A DNA stretch of 64,000 nucleotides. It comes from Monosporascus cannonballus. Taxonomy: Eukaryota > Ascomycota > Sordariomycetes > Xylariales. Within the stretch, counting starts at the first letter, position 1. Each line of letters begins with the position of its first letter. The DNA lies in NCBI GenBank assembly GCA_004154925.1, contig QJNS01000149.1, forward strand, positions 1 through 64,000, written 5' to 3'. Shown piece after piece: positions 38,060-51,700 of the stretch. The position numbers and the translations under genes were made by a program. The notes under the pieces were generated by a model. That model was not told the origin of the DNA, ran no database searches, and saw only the letters and a list, made by a program, of their open reading frames with translations.

Positions 38060-38560
38060 TAAGAAATGCTTATACCTTTTTAACCGTTATTAACGTTTAC
38101 TATTTTATAACTGCAGCGATTTTCTTAGAGTTTATTTTAATATATTCTGGGTTAATAATATGTTTTAGATATTTTATTTCTTATGTATAGAATTAATTCT
38201 TTTTGCGTTAATAAGTAACTTTATGTTTTGTAAAACTTAAAAAACTTTATAAACGTATCCTGCGTATATTTTTTTGGTTTCCGAAAAAAATAAAAATATC
38301 GTCTAGATAGCAAACGACGAAAATATCAAGGTATTTTCGTAATATATAATTTATTATCCGTTAAAAAGTTATTGGTGCGTTCGTAAGTCCTATTAGTATA
38401 ATCAAATATTTAAATAGTTTGTATTTCGTCCTAAAAGCTATTTTTTATTCGTATTTCTTTTTGATCTTAATAAGGTTATATTTATTTTTAAAATCGAATA
38501 CTATAAATTATTTAGCTCCGTAAAGTCGGTTTTTTATTTCCGTAATTAAGGATAATAATA
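38060..38560 (-). pseudogene. Element E2 reverse transcriptase relict with intact YLDD
   Basis: The minus strand reads CYLDDIFIFF at 38312-38283, with YLDD encoded at 38309-38298, the canonical Gypsy RT active site. The same upstream segment as in element A (near 38421-38435) and a similar downstream region are present, interrupted by stops. This is the best preserved RT in the window. Confidence 0.85.
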
Positions 38561-41389
38561 TTTAATCCTAAATAGTAATATTGTTTAACTGTCGATAGTT
38601 AATTATAAATCGTAATTTCTTATTTTTTTAAGTACGAAAAATATTAGGTATCCCGTTAGTAATTTCAAAAGTCAAATTTATCCTTTTTGTAATTGATTTT
38701 TTAGGTATTTTTTAAAAATGCGTAATTCGTTTTTATTAAAATTATAAATAAGGTAAAACTTTGTTAAAGATTTTTTCTTAAGAATTATTTCGTAATTTTA
38801 TTTGTTATATTCTAATAATTTCGTATTAAGTTCCCTTTTAAAAAATTGTTAATATATGTAATATTATAATAATATATTAATTAAATTTTCTAATTTCTTG
38901 GGCTGTTATTCTTATTATTCCAAATTATTTTTTAATTGCTTTAATTTCGTTTTAATAATAATAACGATATATTGTATTTTTCTTTAATGCCCGTTTTTTT
39001 ATATTTTGTTTTTTTGGATAATAAGGTATTTATTGTATTTTTATGCTTATATTTGTCGTTATTATCGATTGAATATTAAAATTTTAATTTTTTTTGTTTA
39101 TTAATAGAGAATAAAATATATTTTATTTAACCAGTTCCGCCGTCAATCAAAATTCCGTATTGGCGGATTTATGGTAATCCTAAGATTATATCGTAATTTC
39201 CAAATAAAACGATATCGAAATTAATCGTTTGGTATTATCTTTAAACAAAAATCTCGAAATAATTAATTTCGCGTATAATTTTTCCGTTATCGTAAGCGAA
39301 TTCCTAATTTTCGGTATTTATCGTTATATAAGGTTTTAATTTGTATTTTTATGGCAATTTGAAGTTATTAATTATATTTAATATAATATAATTTCTGTTT
39401 AAAGCTTTGCAATTTATTATTACGGTATACCAATATGTTCCGATTTGTATATCCAAAGTGATAAGGTTATTAACGTTTCTTATCGTCGCGTTTAAAGCCC
39501 TTTGTAAAAATTCCTTTTAATTTCTTTGGGTTTCGTTATTTTGCGGCTTTTTTATAGGTAACCTTTTCTTTTAATTCCTATTCGAATTTATCGAGCTTTA
39601 TTTATATCTTTACGTATAGTACGTTAAGTTATTATATTTGTCGTTGTTGTCGGCGTATTGTTTTTTCGAACCGTATTAATTGTTTTTGGTTTTTTTATAA
39701 TTTTTTTCCTTATCGAATAAATTATTTTTTTATGTTTGCGACTGCATTTTATTATGCGTCGTTTTGGCTGTTGTTCTAAAGATCTTTTATAAATTAACGT
39801 ATTTTTTAATAACCTTTTTTGGGGGGGTTTATAATAAATACTAATTGAAAATGAAGGTCCGTAATAGCTTTCTAATAATGCTTTTTTATCGTGCGTTAGA
39901 TTAATTTTTTTCGTTTGGTAATTGTATAATTTATAGTGATAAAAGGGGTTTTTTTACGGGCATTATTTTTTTAAGCCAACCTTTTGTTTCGGCTAATTGT
40001 TAAATATTTTCTGGGGTTATAGTTCGAAGTTGTCGATATTATTGCTTATCGTTTTTATTATGCCCGGTACGGTTCGGAAAGTTAAATCTTTTATAGTACA
40101 TTCGGGTAATTCGTATATAGATATGTTATTTTTATTTTTCGTAATTAGGATATTTTCCTTGTCGATAATATATAGTATGCATTTTACCGTATTGATCGGG
40201 TATTTCGGAACAGATTTCTTCTATTTAATTCTGGTATTCGCGTAATTATTTTTATAATGCCTTTTGCTATATTTGCATTATTTATTAAGCTAGCTTTTTG
40301 GCTTTTTATATTCCTTATCGGATTTCTTATCGTAATGGTCCTTATTGAACTTTTTGTCGTAAGCCTGATATATATTTGGCTTAAATTATGTTAATAATTT
40401 TGTTATTATTTCCTTAATTATTCCTAAATTATCCTTTCGGTATAGGGGTTTAGTTATTTTATCGTAATTTTTTAGGCTTTTTGCATTTATAAGCCTTATG
40501 TTCTATTTTGCTATAATTAAAGCATTTAATCTGGCTTTAATTTTGTCTATGGGTAACGCCGAATTCCATAAACCCTAACGCCGTTCCCTAAAAAGTAAAA
40601 AGTGTATTTCGTTTTTTTCTTTGGTTAAACTTATTATATCCCGAATATAAAACGTATTATTTTTTCTTTTTCTGTTATTTTTTAAATTATCGGTTATTAA
40701 TCTTAATTATTTTTGCGATATACCGGTTTAGGGTAATTAATTATTTAATCCGAATAATTTCATTTTTTATATTATTTTTTTAACTTTTTATAAAATATGT
40801 CGATAAGGGCGTCGGTTTCGTCGTTTCCTTATTTTGCCTTAATTATAATGCTTTTAAAAATTACGGTATATTTAAACGTAGATTTTTTTATCGGAATTAT
40901 AAAAGTTGTTAAGCCGTTAATTGTTTTTTATCCGGATTGCCGAAATTATTACGTATTTTGTTTTCGAAATTAATATAAATTAAAAAAAATTCGTTAATAA
41001 AGTTTTTCTTATTTGTTTTTCTTATTTCCAGGAAATTTTTCATAATAGGTTCAAATTAATAAGCCGTATTTCCTGTTAGGTATGCTCCTATTATTAGGAC
41101 CATATTCGTTAGGTTATTAAGGTTTAAAAAACGAAAGTACATTCGCGCCTAAGTTAAAAAAGGTTTAAGGGTTGCCCTTTTTATCGTAAGGTTCTGGTTT
41201 TTTTGGCTTTATACGGGCGAAAGAGGGTTAGGTAGGTGGCGTAGCCCTAAGTTATCGGACTTTTTTCTCCAGTTTCCGAATTCGAGCCTGAAATTGTTAA
41301 GTAAGGGTTTTCTAAATGCTGGTCAATATTTTGATAATATTAAGTATTACTTAAAGTTTGACGGTATTACTAAATAAAAGCTTGTAACG

Positions 41390-41784
41390 TATTACGGCTT
41401 AACGGTTTAACTAATTATTAAACCTTAAGTCGACGGGTTTATATTAGCAAAAGTATCGTAAAAATTTAAATAATAAATATAGTAACGTTTCGTAATACTA
41501 AAAATACCTTAAGTAATAAAATATTATAGTACAAATATTTGGTATTAATAAATATTGCAAACTAAAAATATTTAAATTATGGAATTAATAAGCATATATA
41601 TTATATTTCCTTTTGGTTTAATTATTCGTAATTACGCCGTTAATGGTAATTATGATTATTTGGGATTACCTTTAATTACTGATAATCACTGGCTTGGCAA
41701 TGATCACCGTTACGTGACCCGGGAGGTGGTCCATGTACTCCTGCCTGACCGTTTCTTGAGACCGGAGCTTGTCGGGTCGTAACA
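41390..41784 (-). repeat. Right LTR of element E2 (functional 5' LTR)
   Basis: It starts TATTACGGCTTAACGG and ends GGGTCGTAACA. The outer portion retains GTTACGTGACCCGGGAGG, while the inner portion is more mutated than the left LTR at the same positions. It holds the 67-codon antisense frame 41579-41782. Confidence 0.9.
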
Positions 41785-41789
41785 TTTAG

Positions 41790-44562
41790 ATTTTTGATTT
41801 TTTAATTTTTTTTCGAAATTTCGAATTTTTTAAAAAGTTTTTTTATTAGGTCTGTTCGGAAACCTTCAAGGTAAAGTTTTTCATGCGATAAATAATTAAT
41901 TTGTAAATAGAATAAAAAAATATTACATTTGTGAATTTCTTTTTTATATATAGGATTTAATATTATGTTCACTAAATTTCTATTTCCGATATTTAATAAA
42001 AAAACTTAGTTTGCCTACTTTGATATTATTAACCTTTCATTATATTAATATGTATTTTATATTTATGTAAAATATTGGATATATTTATTATTCAAATAAA
42101 TTCTTAATATATGTCTTATTATTCGACATAAACTTAAGATTTTAATTTTAATTATACACTATGTAATAAAATCTAATTTTCAGAATCTTAATTAGATTGG
42201 TAGTCACTAAAAAAGGCGATTGTTTTTCAGAGCGTAAATTGTTTGGGATATTATTCTAAACGTTTTCGAAGGTTGGTTTTTACGAAAAAAGAAACGTTAA
42301 TTATTTCTTTTAGAAATATTTATTTCGGCCGATATTTAAAACTCGAATTTAAAATTATCGGCGTTTTCATTATCGTTATAAATGTTTGAAATTATTTATA
42401 TTATAAATCTTCTTTGAATTAAATTATTTAATAATTAGTTTTATCGAAAATTCGAATTGTGTTACAATTTGTACTTTTTATTTTAAGATGGTCCCGTTAA
42501 TTTCGTTTGAAAACCGTACGATATTTTTGATTTTAATTAACGTTACTGTCTTTATAATACCGTAACAAGCTATTTCGAAAATGTAAATTCATTTTATAAC
42601 TTATTTTATCCGGAATAGAAAACTGAACAAATTTCCTACAAATCGAAATTATCGTTTCAAGAAATACAAATATATTTTTATTTTTTGTTAGATAGGATTA
42701 GTCCAAAAATTAATTTATGCTCACACTAAATTTGTATAAAAAGTTTAAGGCGTTTTTAAAACATAATTTCCTCTATTATTTTAAATAATGAACTATGACC
42801 TCGTTTTAATATAAGATTTTAATTTTAAAATGAAAATTTGATTTAAATTATTTAAATTGTTGATGTTAGGATCGGAAATATATTAAATTTGGAATAACTT
42901 AATATAGGTTTCGAAATATTGATAAAAGGTTGGTTTTTTTGATAAAAGATATCATACTATTAATTTTACAAACATACATATTTTAATAGTTAATAATTTT
43001 CGAGTTAAAATAAATTAGGAAATCGCGAACTTTATAACTATAATATTCGTATAACTGGCCTTTAAATAAGTTATAGAACATTTCACTGTTTATTTATGAA
43101 AGGTCCTATATAATATACTAATTATATTAAATTATATCGTTTTGAAATATTAAAAAAAGAGAGACTACTATAAAAATTATATTGAAGATTTCAGTAATTA
43201 TGCATGGATTTTCGCTTTTCTCTCGTAATTGAAAATGTTTAATGTTTGAACTATTAATAATGTACTGTTTTTATTAAGTATAAATTCATATAACGTTATA
43301 TAAGGAATTAGTCAGTCGATTATTACGGAGTTTAAAATAATAATAATAAATAAACTATTTAAAAAAGCTTTTATCAAGCTGCTTTTATGCTATCGCAATA
43401 TAAAACTATAATAAAATACGTAATAATTAAATTAGAATTTATTAATACCGTTTTTTATATACATTCATTTTTAGCGTGTTTTATTATTTTTTGATTATTA
43501 ATTATTCGTTTTAATATATTTATATTACCTTTCTTTTTTAAATTTGAAATCTTTATACGTAAACAAATTCTTTGTTAGATCATTATAATTAATGATTATT
43601 AATTTTGGGTAATTTAATTCATTTTGTCTAAACACGTCGAAAAAGGCGGAACCTTTTCGAAAACGCTAATCGTTTCGATTATATCGGTTTCGTTATTTGC
43701 AGTTATTATCAAAAACTCTGTTAAATATGATTCGCTCGAATTTTGCGGTTTTTAAATATTGTATTATTATTTTGATAGAATTAAGAAATTTTACTATGAT
43801 GACTATATATATTCAAATGCTTAAAATTACTATAAGTTTAAAAATAGGTGTGCAATTATATTGAAAACTTTTTTTATATTTTATATGTAATATACACATA
43901 CGATATTAATAATATATTTGTATTTGTTTAATTACGATAATATGTTGTAAAAGATAATTAATTATTAAATTTTACGTAATAAAATTATATCGAAAACAAG
44001 AAAATTAAATGTTGTAGCCGAAGTATTTAAAAGGATTTTATAATCTATATTAATCTTTTTAGATATTTATTACTTACTTATTAAATTTGATATTTATTAG
44101 AAATCGAAAAACGTGTATACACAATTCTAAGCCTATCAAATTTTAAATTTATATGTATAATTCTTTTAAAAATATAAATAAATTGATAGTTTTAGAATTC
44201 TAGATAAATATTATATATTAATATTAATGAACAATATTTTAATAAATATTATTTTTAATATATTAATATATAGCGTGTGTTAAGTGTTTTAAAATACTTT
44301 CCACATCCGATTTGAAAGTATCGCTAATTCTAAGTGAATTTAAATTTCAATTTCGATGTATTTTTTAATTAGCAGCGAAATCAATTTAGAAAACATATTA
44401 TTATCAGGTCTGGTCTTTAAAAAAACTATGAAAAATACTCTATAATAATTTCTTTTTCACTATACTTTTCTTATTGTTTGAACGTTTTCAGTCGCATAAA
44501 AACTCGATACGTTAATAGGTATTAATATTAATTACTAGAAAACTGCCACGGCGCTGTACGTC
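41790..44562. other. AT-rich decayed sequence
   Basis: No LTR pair, RT box or open frame could be recognised. Occasional CpG-containing patches (for example 43630-43690) suggest old coding sequence, but the strand and identity are unclear. Confidence 0.45.
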
Positions 44563-44692
44563 TGTTAGGTCTTGGGAAAAATTCTATTGTTGCACAAAGA
44601 GGAATGAAAGAATCTATCTAGCAAGCGCTACGCGTTTGCGTATATATAACAAAGCGGCAGCTTAAAAGAGCTGCTTTGCTGGTGCTGTAACA
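44563..44692. mobile_element. Candidate 130-bp solo LTR (GC island)
   Basis: It starts TGTTAGGTCTTGGG and ends GGTGCTGTAACA, with perfect 5-bp terminal inverted repeats TGTTA/TAACA. A TATA-like element (GCGTATATATAAC) sits in the middle. It stands out from the surrounding AT desert. No target duplication is visible (flanks ACGTC and GAAAC), so the ends or origin may differ. Confidence 0.55.
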
Positions 44693-45574
44693 GAAACTAT
44701 TTATGCCGTAAAACGTACTAATATTAAATTCAGAAAACATATATCTATAACAGTTTAATTGTAAATAAACTGTTTATAAATTTTATTTTCGATTAAACTT
44801 TAAATAATTTCGTTAAAACAGTTGCTAATTGGCTTTAACGAAATAACTACAATTATAGAAGTCGTAGATGTAATAATAGTATTTTTATACTATTTATAGA
44901 CTAGGTATTTCGGTATCAAAAATAATAAAATAAATTTAGATTTTGCTATCAAATTTAAAAGGGTTACAAACATTATAAAAATGAAGTTAAAAGATATCAA
45001 TAACCGAGCGTTATATTTTAAAGCGCATTCTGACATATAAATCGTTTTTTTTAAAAACCGAGAACATTTTATGTTTAGAAATAAAAACGTATTTAAAAGA
45101 AAAACATAATATATAACTTATTTTGGATGAAAAAAAATCAGGATTATTTGTTAAATAATTAATTATATTATTAGACAGTTTATTTTCAAACCGTTATAAA
45201 GTGCAATTATAAAAAGAGAAAATTTAAAATAATAAAATATGATTAAAATCGCGTGCTAGAAAACACTAATTTGCTTTAGCTTGTAAACCAAAATGCATTT
45301 GGGTTCAAGCGAAATTTTTCAAGCTTAGCTAAAGATACAGAAAATTATTACACGCTATAATTTGCGTTATAAATATTATGTTTTAAATTTTAATATAATT
45401 GTATTAAAAATATTATTTTCGGTATATTAAGAAGCTTTAAAGACTTGTTTTAAACTATTAAAGAAAACAGATATCGTCAAAAAACTGCCGATTTTAAAAA
45501 ACTGAAAATATTTTTTATAAACGACGAAGTATTTAATTATAACAAATCTCGTTATTTAGAAACTAAAAATATAA
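44693..45574. other. AT-rich decayed sequence between two GC islands
   Basis: About 0.9 kb, TpA-rich, with no coding signal or recognisable repeat. Confidence 0.45.
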
Positions 45575-45579
45575 ATTTA

Positions 45580-45767
45580 TGTGATAGGGCTGTATGGAGC
45601 CCTATTATGGAGCACCGGACAAACGCCGGTACCAAGCAGCATTAGTACAGCGCCTTATATGCGAATACACATAATTGTATTTTTATCTTCCCTTTCTTTT
45701 CTCTTTAGCTAGAAAATAAACTCTCATTGGCAACTGATTGCAGACCGCTTAGGTGAAACCTTTTATA
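45580..45767. mobile_element. Candidate 188-bp solo LTR (GC island)
   Basis: It starts TGTGATAGGGCTGTATGGAG and ends CCTTTTATA. The end is compatible with an original TG..CA element, the final TA being CA altered by RIP. The 5-bp flanks ATTTA (45575-45579 and 45768-45772) are identical, although AT-rich matches are weak evidence. Inside are a hairpin-forming GGGCT..AGCCC and GCCTTATATGCG, and a late AATAAA. Confidence 0.65.
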
Positions 45768-45772
45768 ATTTA

Positions 45773-48700
45773 TTAGAAAACCTTTTTGTAAAGATTAACA
45801 TTGACAACCTATATTTCAAAATAAAACGTTAATTCAATAGTTTACTATTTTGTAATTTTATTAAAGCTTTTCTCGATAATAAAATCTTAGCTAACTTAAT
45901 TAGTTAAAATATTAATAAATCCGTTAAGTTCTTTTAATAATAATCTAATCGAAATTTTAGATGTAAGAAAAATTTCATTTTTATATACCATGCTTAATAT
46001 TAGAAGTAATTTAACTAAATTCGTTAAACAATATAAAAATGTTTAAATGTAGAAGTTTTTATAAAAACTTTATATCGATTAAGAGAAATGCTTATATTTA
46101 AGAAAGTTAAAAAAACTGAAAATATAAAAATATTTTAATAATAGACATAAATAAAGAGATTAATGGCCAAATAAATCCATTGTAAGAAATCGGCTAGTAA
46201 TTGCTTTCGAATCGTCGTCTATTGGTAAACGAACAGAAAATTACGTAACATTTTATTTCGAATGGTATAAAACATATCTAAATAGGGCGAAAAGCAAAGA
46301 TTATAAATATAAGAAATTAATCTAACGATATAACCTTCTGGTCTCCTATTTTAAGAAAATATTATAGGTTACTAAAAAGATATTTAATATTAATTATAAT
46401 ATATTTAAAAGAAGAATCTTTTAGGTAGAATTCGTATTAAATTACATAATTAACGTTTATATGTAACGAAACATTATAAGTATGTTATAGTAATAAGGTA
46501 AAAGAGTTGCTGTATATCATCTTTAAAAAGCTCTAATATTCCTTTTTAATCTTATGAATAAGAACTAAAATAAATTAAAATATCGCAATAATAAATTACG
46601 TCGCTGTAGCCGTAAATGATATTAAATGCAACGTTATTAATAAGCTTAAATAAATATAAGAATATATAAGAAAACCTTATATTGTTTTGTATAACACAAA
46701 TTAAATATTTGTTTTACATAAACGGTTTAAATGCGAAATTAATATTTTTTAATGTTCTTTTAAAAGCAATATCACATAATTAACTACACTAAAATTTAAT
46801 AAATAAAATACGAAAAGTTTTAAGAAATTTATACTTTAGCAAGTAAAACTACTTAATCGATTAGAAACCTAACTAGATTTAATTCGTTTAATAATTTATT
46901 GAAAAATAAAAGGGCGAAGAAATTAGTCTTTAAAGTTTAATAGAAATTAATCTCAAATACAAATATAGAAATAAGACAAAGGCTGAATTATTTAAATAAA
47001 AAAATATAAATAAGTATTAATATAAATACGACGGATTTATAATATTAAAACGTCGAAGTTTAGATAATAAAATAACAGTTTATATTAAGAATTCGAGAGG
47101 ATGAAAAAGAATTATAAATTTATTATTATAATGTTATAACTACAACTAATCTTTTGATAAAAAGATAAATCCAGAAATATAAAAATATTGGAACACAATT
47201 ATAAAATAACTATTTAAAAAGGATTTATTTACAAAGTTCTATTTCATTGCTGATTTTAATAAAAGTATACTATGCACTTTTAAAAAATACTTAACAAATC
47301 GGTTATAAATTTAATTTAATTTTGTAAAATAAATGTAAAACATTATATATTTTTTTCGTATTAAAACGGAGAACGAAATGATAACTTATAATCGACAATT
47401 ATTAATTAAAGAAGATTAGCGTTAAAAATCAAATACCGTTACGTTTAATTATTAATATAAAAGACCGATTATAGAACACTTTTATAATTTATAATATTCG
47501 TCTTTAAAACTACATATAGTTTTATTAAAATTAAATACATTATAAATAAAAACCAACTTCTAAAACGAAATACAGATTTCTTAATTACCTATTTACGCAA
47601 ATAAAATTCACAAACGTATTAGAAAGTTTTCTAATAGATAGTAAATTATAAAATACTAAAACATTTTAAAGTTTCTGTTATATATTATCTTTAGGATATT
47701 TTTATTTTACGAAACCGGAACAAAACACGCAAAACACATTTGTAAAATTTCTAAAGTTCTAGAAAATATTAAACTATTAACGATCGCGAAAGGTTTAAAA
47801 TTAAATTTAAATAATTCATTATTTAAAATGCACTATAATTTGAAAATATACGAAAATAAGTGTCCTGAGGTTCCGGCATTTATGAAACGATAAACGATAA
47901 TTTTAATTAACAAAATATAATATTTTTTATATTTGCTAATTATTATTAAAGGTTTATCCCGAGTTTCAAAAGTATAAATACATTTTGAATCGGTTTTACA
48001 AAACGAAAAGAATTTAAGAAAGTTTTTTAAAAAAGAAAAAGCGTTTAAAAAACTATAAATAAAAGAATTAATAAGCTATCATTAATTACATACAAGTTAA
48101 TATATTTCTTTAAATTGAAGGCCAATATTTCGGACTACATATTAAGCGGGATGATTAGATAATAAAATACTTACACTATATCTCTTTTTATTATAATATT
48201 TTTATATAAGTTATAAGACTCGGAATTTAATTACAGCATTTTGAGTACAGAATATATAATTCTTATTATAACTTGTCGAATACTTTAATATGGTTTTAAA
48301 ACAAATCTATTTTAAACTAAGGTTTGTACGAATTCTTAATCTTTTTTCTAGTTTATTACGACTAAAAGATTTATAAAGAAATAATTAAAATATATATAAA
48401 AAAGTAACAAATTTCCATTTTGTCCTTATTCATAAAAAGGGTTAGAAATAACGAAATGAATATTTTAAATGAATAATTAAAAATTCAAAAATCCTTTAAA
48501 CCGAATTGAACAATATTCGATATTGTAACAAAAAATATTTATATTAATATCAAATTATAGCGAAACGGGTTATATAATACGATATATATTAAGAGAGCAA
48601 AACGTTACTAAAGTAAAAGTTTTAAAAATGCTAAATATCTTTAATACGCTTTGTATATAATTATTACTTACAGAAATTTTCAAAGCTTTTTAAAACCTTG

Positions 48701-51700
48701 ATATAAATTTAAATATTTATACTATTTCTTTTGAAAATTAGAATAATTATTTAAAAGAATATATCGATGATAACACTTTAATTACAATATTAAGAATCAC
48801 CATATAAACCTTATAAAAAGGTATGCCTATTATTAGTTTTTTTATAATTATAAAATTGAATTATTATAAATTTTATTATAAACTTTTCTTTATATGCAAA
48901 TTTAGGAATAAAAATATATTGCATCGATATTTTCGTGGTTTTTCGCAACTTTAGGAAATCTTTTCACTTATTACTATTATAAAAAGACAGATATGAAAAT
49001 ATTAATATAAATATATACATATATATTGATAATGAAAACGGATATAATATATACAGATTACAATATAAAATTATTTTAAAAAAAGAAAATGCGTTCATTG
49101 TAACTTTTAATGAAAGTTAAAAATATAAATCAGCTTAAATAATGAATTATTTAACATGTGTATAATATTAAACTAATTATAAATATATTACTTAAATACA
49201 AAATTATCTAATACGGTTCTAAATTATTTCATCAATTATTAAAATAAGAACAATATAATTTACATAAACTGTGAGTTTGATTTTATATCGAATATTTATT
49301 AACGCATATAATATAAAACTTTTAATATTAAATTAATATTTATGTCGAATTAACTGTAACAATTATATAAAAGAAACATAAATTACGTTAAAATTGATAA
49401 ATAATTAAACAAATAAATATTACTACAGAAAAAAAAATAAATTCTTATCCTTTTCTAAAAATATCTATTTCGTTACTAACAACAATAAAAGAAATAGCCT
49501 AGTAAATGTTTCGTTGTTAAATTTATAGATATATACGAAATTATTAATGAAAAGTTTTATTAAAAATTAAGCCTTATTCAACTTTGCATATTTCTTTACT
49601 CGAATTACCAACAAATATTATTAACATCCTTACAAAATGAAATAAGATAAAAATAAAAACGGAAGTTACGTACAAAATAACAACAAATTCGATATAACGA
49701 AAAAAACTGCTTTATAGAATACAAATATAAATAAAAAAGATACTTAGATTTTAAAATATTAAACAATTCGCTTAAATTCTGATAAATATTTAACGTTTAT
49801 TTAAAAGTTTTTACTAATAATAATAAAACTAAATATAGCGTTTTAATTAGCGGTTTATAAAAATGCCGTTTACGAATTAACAGAACTTCAATCGATAATA
49901 TTTATACTGTTAAAAACTTAGCCGTTTATTGCTGTATGCGTTTAACAATATTCGAAATAATTCAGTTTCTTTAAAAGTTAAAAAGGGCGATAAAAAAGTT
50001 TAATGTTTTATATTTAATGTTATTTTTGTTAACGAAAAAATAAAATAACCTCCTAAAAAAGTCGAATATAATTTATGTAACAACGAGACTTTTTAAACGA
50101 TAAGGTTTGGCAATATAACAATTAATTATAAAAATAAAAATATTTGTGCCTTTACGCAAGTTACCACGATGTACAAATTTCTTAAAACGAAAGTTTTTTA
50201 TTAATAGGTAATAAATACTTTCTTTTTTAAAAAAATAAAGAAATGTGGCATAATTTGAAAAACTTTTATTTTAATTCAATTATTAAAACCTAATATTATT
50301 CAATTTGATAAAAATAACGACTAACGACACGAAATTACAAGTTGACAGTTTACGGTCCTCAGAAATATTCGTAATAGAAATAGGCAAGAAACAAAGCGGG
50401 TTAGATTATATAATAAATTACTAACGTACTAATGATAAGGTAATAAGCGGAAGTATTACCTGATTAAAGCGAGCTAATATATCGATATACATATAAATAT
50501 TAGTTAAATAAATAATTTAAATAATATTAACTGATAATAATGCTTTATGATTCGAAATACTTTTAAATTATAATACATAATTAAAACATTTTATTATTTA
50601 AATTTAAAAGATTTTTTTAATATAATTCTTCAAACTCTGTTTATTATAGTAAATTCAATCTTGTAAATTGTGATATATTATAAACGTTCTTTTTAAAAAA
50701 TATTGTTTCATTTTAAATAATATTCCAAATATTATATATATCGGTAAATAAGCTTAAATTAAATCGATTTTCTAATTTTTAAACAGATTTTGAAAATTAA
50801 GAAAATACCAAAAATAACTTATCCCAAATTAGAAAGAGCTATTTTAACGTTTGGACTAGTTAATGAAATAGATTATGGGAGTTGAAAATAAAAAAAACAC
50901 TTTTGAAAATATTTAGAAAAGTTAATACATGTTGAAATGTATAAGATATTAAGACTTTTATATTAAAAACACTAATTGGAATATTTAAAATAATTTCATT
51001 AGTATTTAATACACATCTACGAAAATTTCATAAATACTTTAAGTTCGAACTTTTTAAAAACGTCTTAATAAAATTATAAATATTTTGGGCTTTATGCTAA
51101 ATATATTGATAGTATTTTGCTATTTCACTAATAATATTATTTTAGAAATAAAATATATAATGAGAAACTTTATTGAAAATGTGGTTCGCTAATTCGAATT
51201 AATACTAAGAAATTACGTTATTTTATCTTTTAAATATCGAATTAAAAAGAAATAGAGAAATATGTATAATAATTAAGATGATTTCAAATACGCTTTTAAA
51301 AAGATTTTGAAAACAATATATCAAAAGTAAAGGCCGAAATATAATTTGACGTATTATGACAAAAAGAACTTGTATATAATTACGACAGTGTTTTATTTTA
51401 GTTGCTGTTAAAAAATTTAAAAAGGGAAATATTAATAAATAATTTTTTTTAAAAAGAATCTAAAAAGGTTTAAGAGAAAGCTTTTAAAATAGATTAGTGC
51501 GAAACTTTAACAGATTATATAATTGTACTAATTAGGGTGAATAATGGAGAGTATATTTGAAATATCCGAAATTTTAAATTTACATATAATAATGAATTAT
51601 CATGTCTTTCGATGTAGCAGTATTAACAATATTCTTTTACGAAATAATAATAAAATTTACAAAATTGATAATATTTGAGATTGAAATTAATCTTAAATGA

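Larger units (their letters stand above)
34982..41784 (-). mobile_element. Element E2: full-length Gypsy-type LTR retrotransposon, second copy of the A family
   Basis: LTRs at 34982-35383 and 41390-41784 are flanked by the 5-bp duplication TTTAG (34977-34981 and 41785-41789). The internal sequence is collinear with element A throughout and is encoded on the minus strand. A minus-strand purine tract (GGGAAGGAGGAAAATCG) abuts the left LTR. RIP-type changes are abundant but differ in position from those in A, and the RT box is still YLDD. Both copies were therefore mutated separately after insertion. Stops throughout make it inactive. Confidence 0.92.

Noticed and set aside
39997..40245. 82-codon plus-strand hydrophobic frame inside E2
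   Set aside because: It is antisense to the pol region; its hydrophobicity follows from T-rich sequence, and the matching part of A is interrupted.
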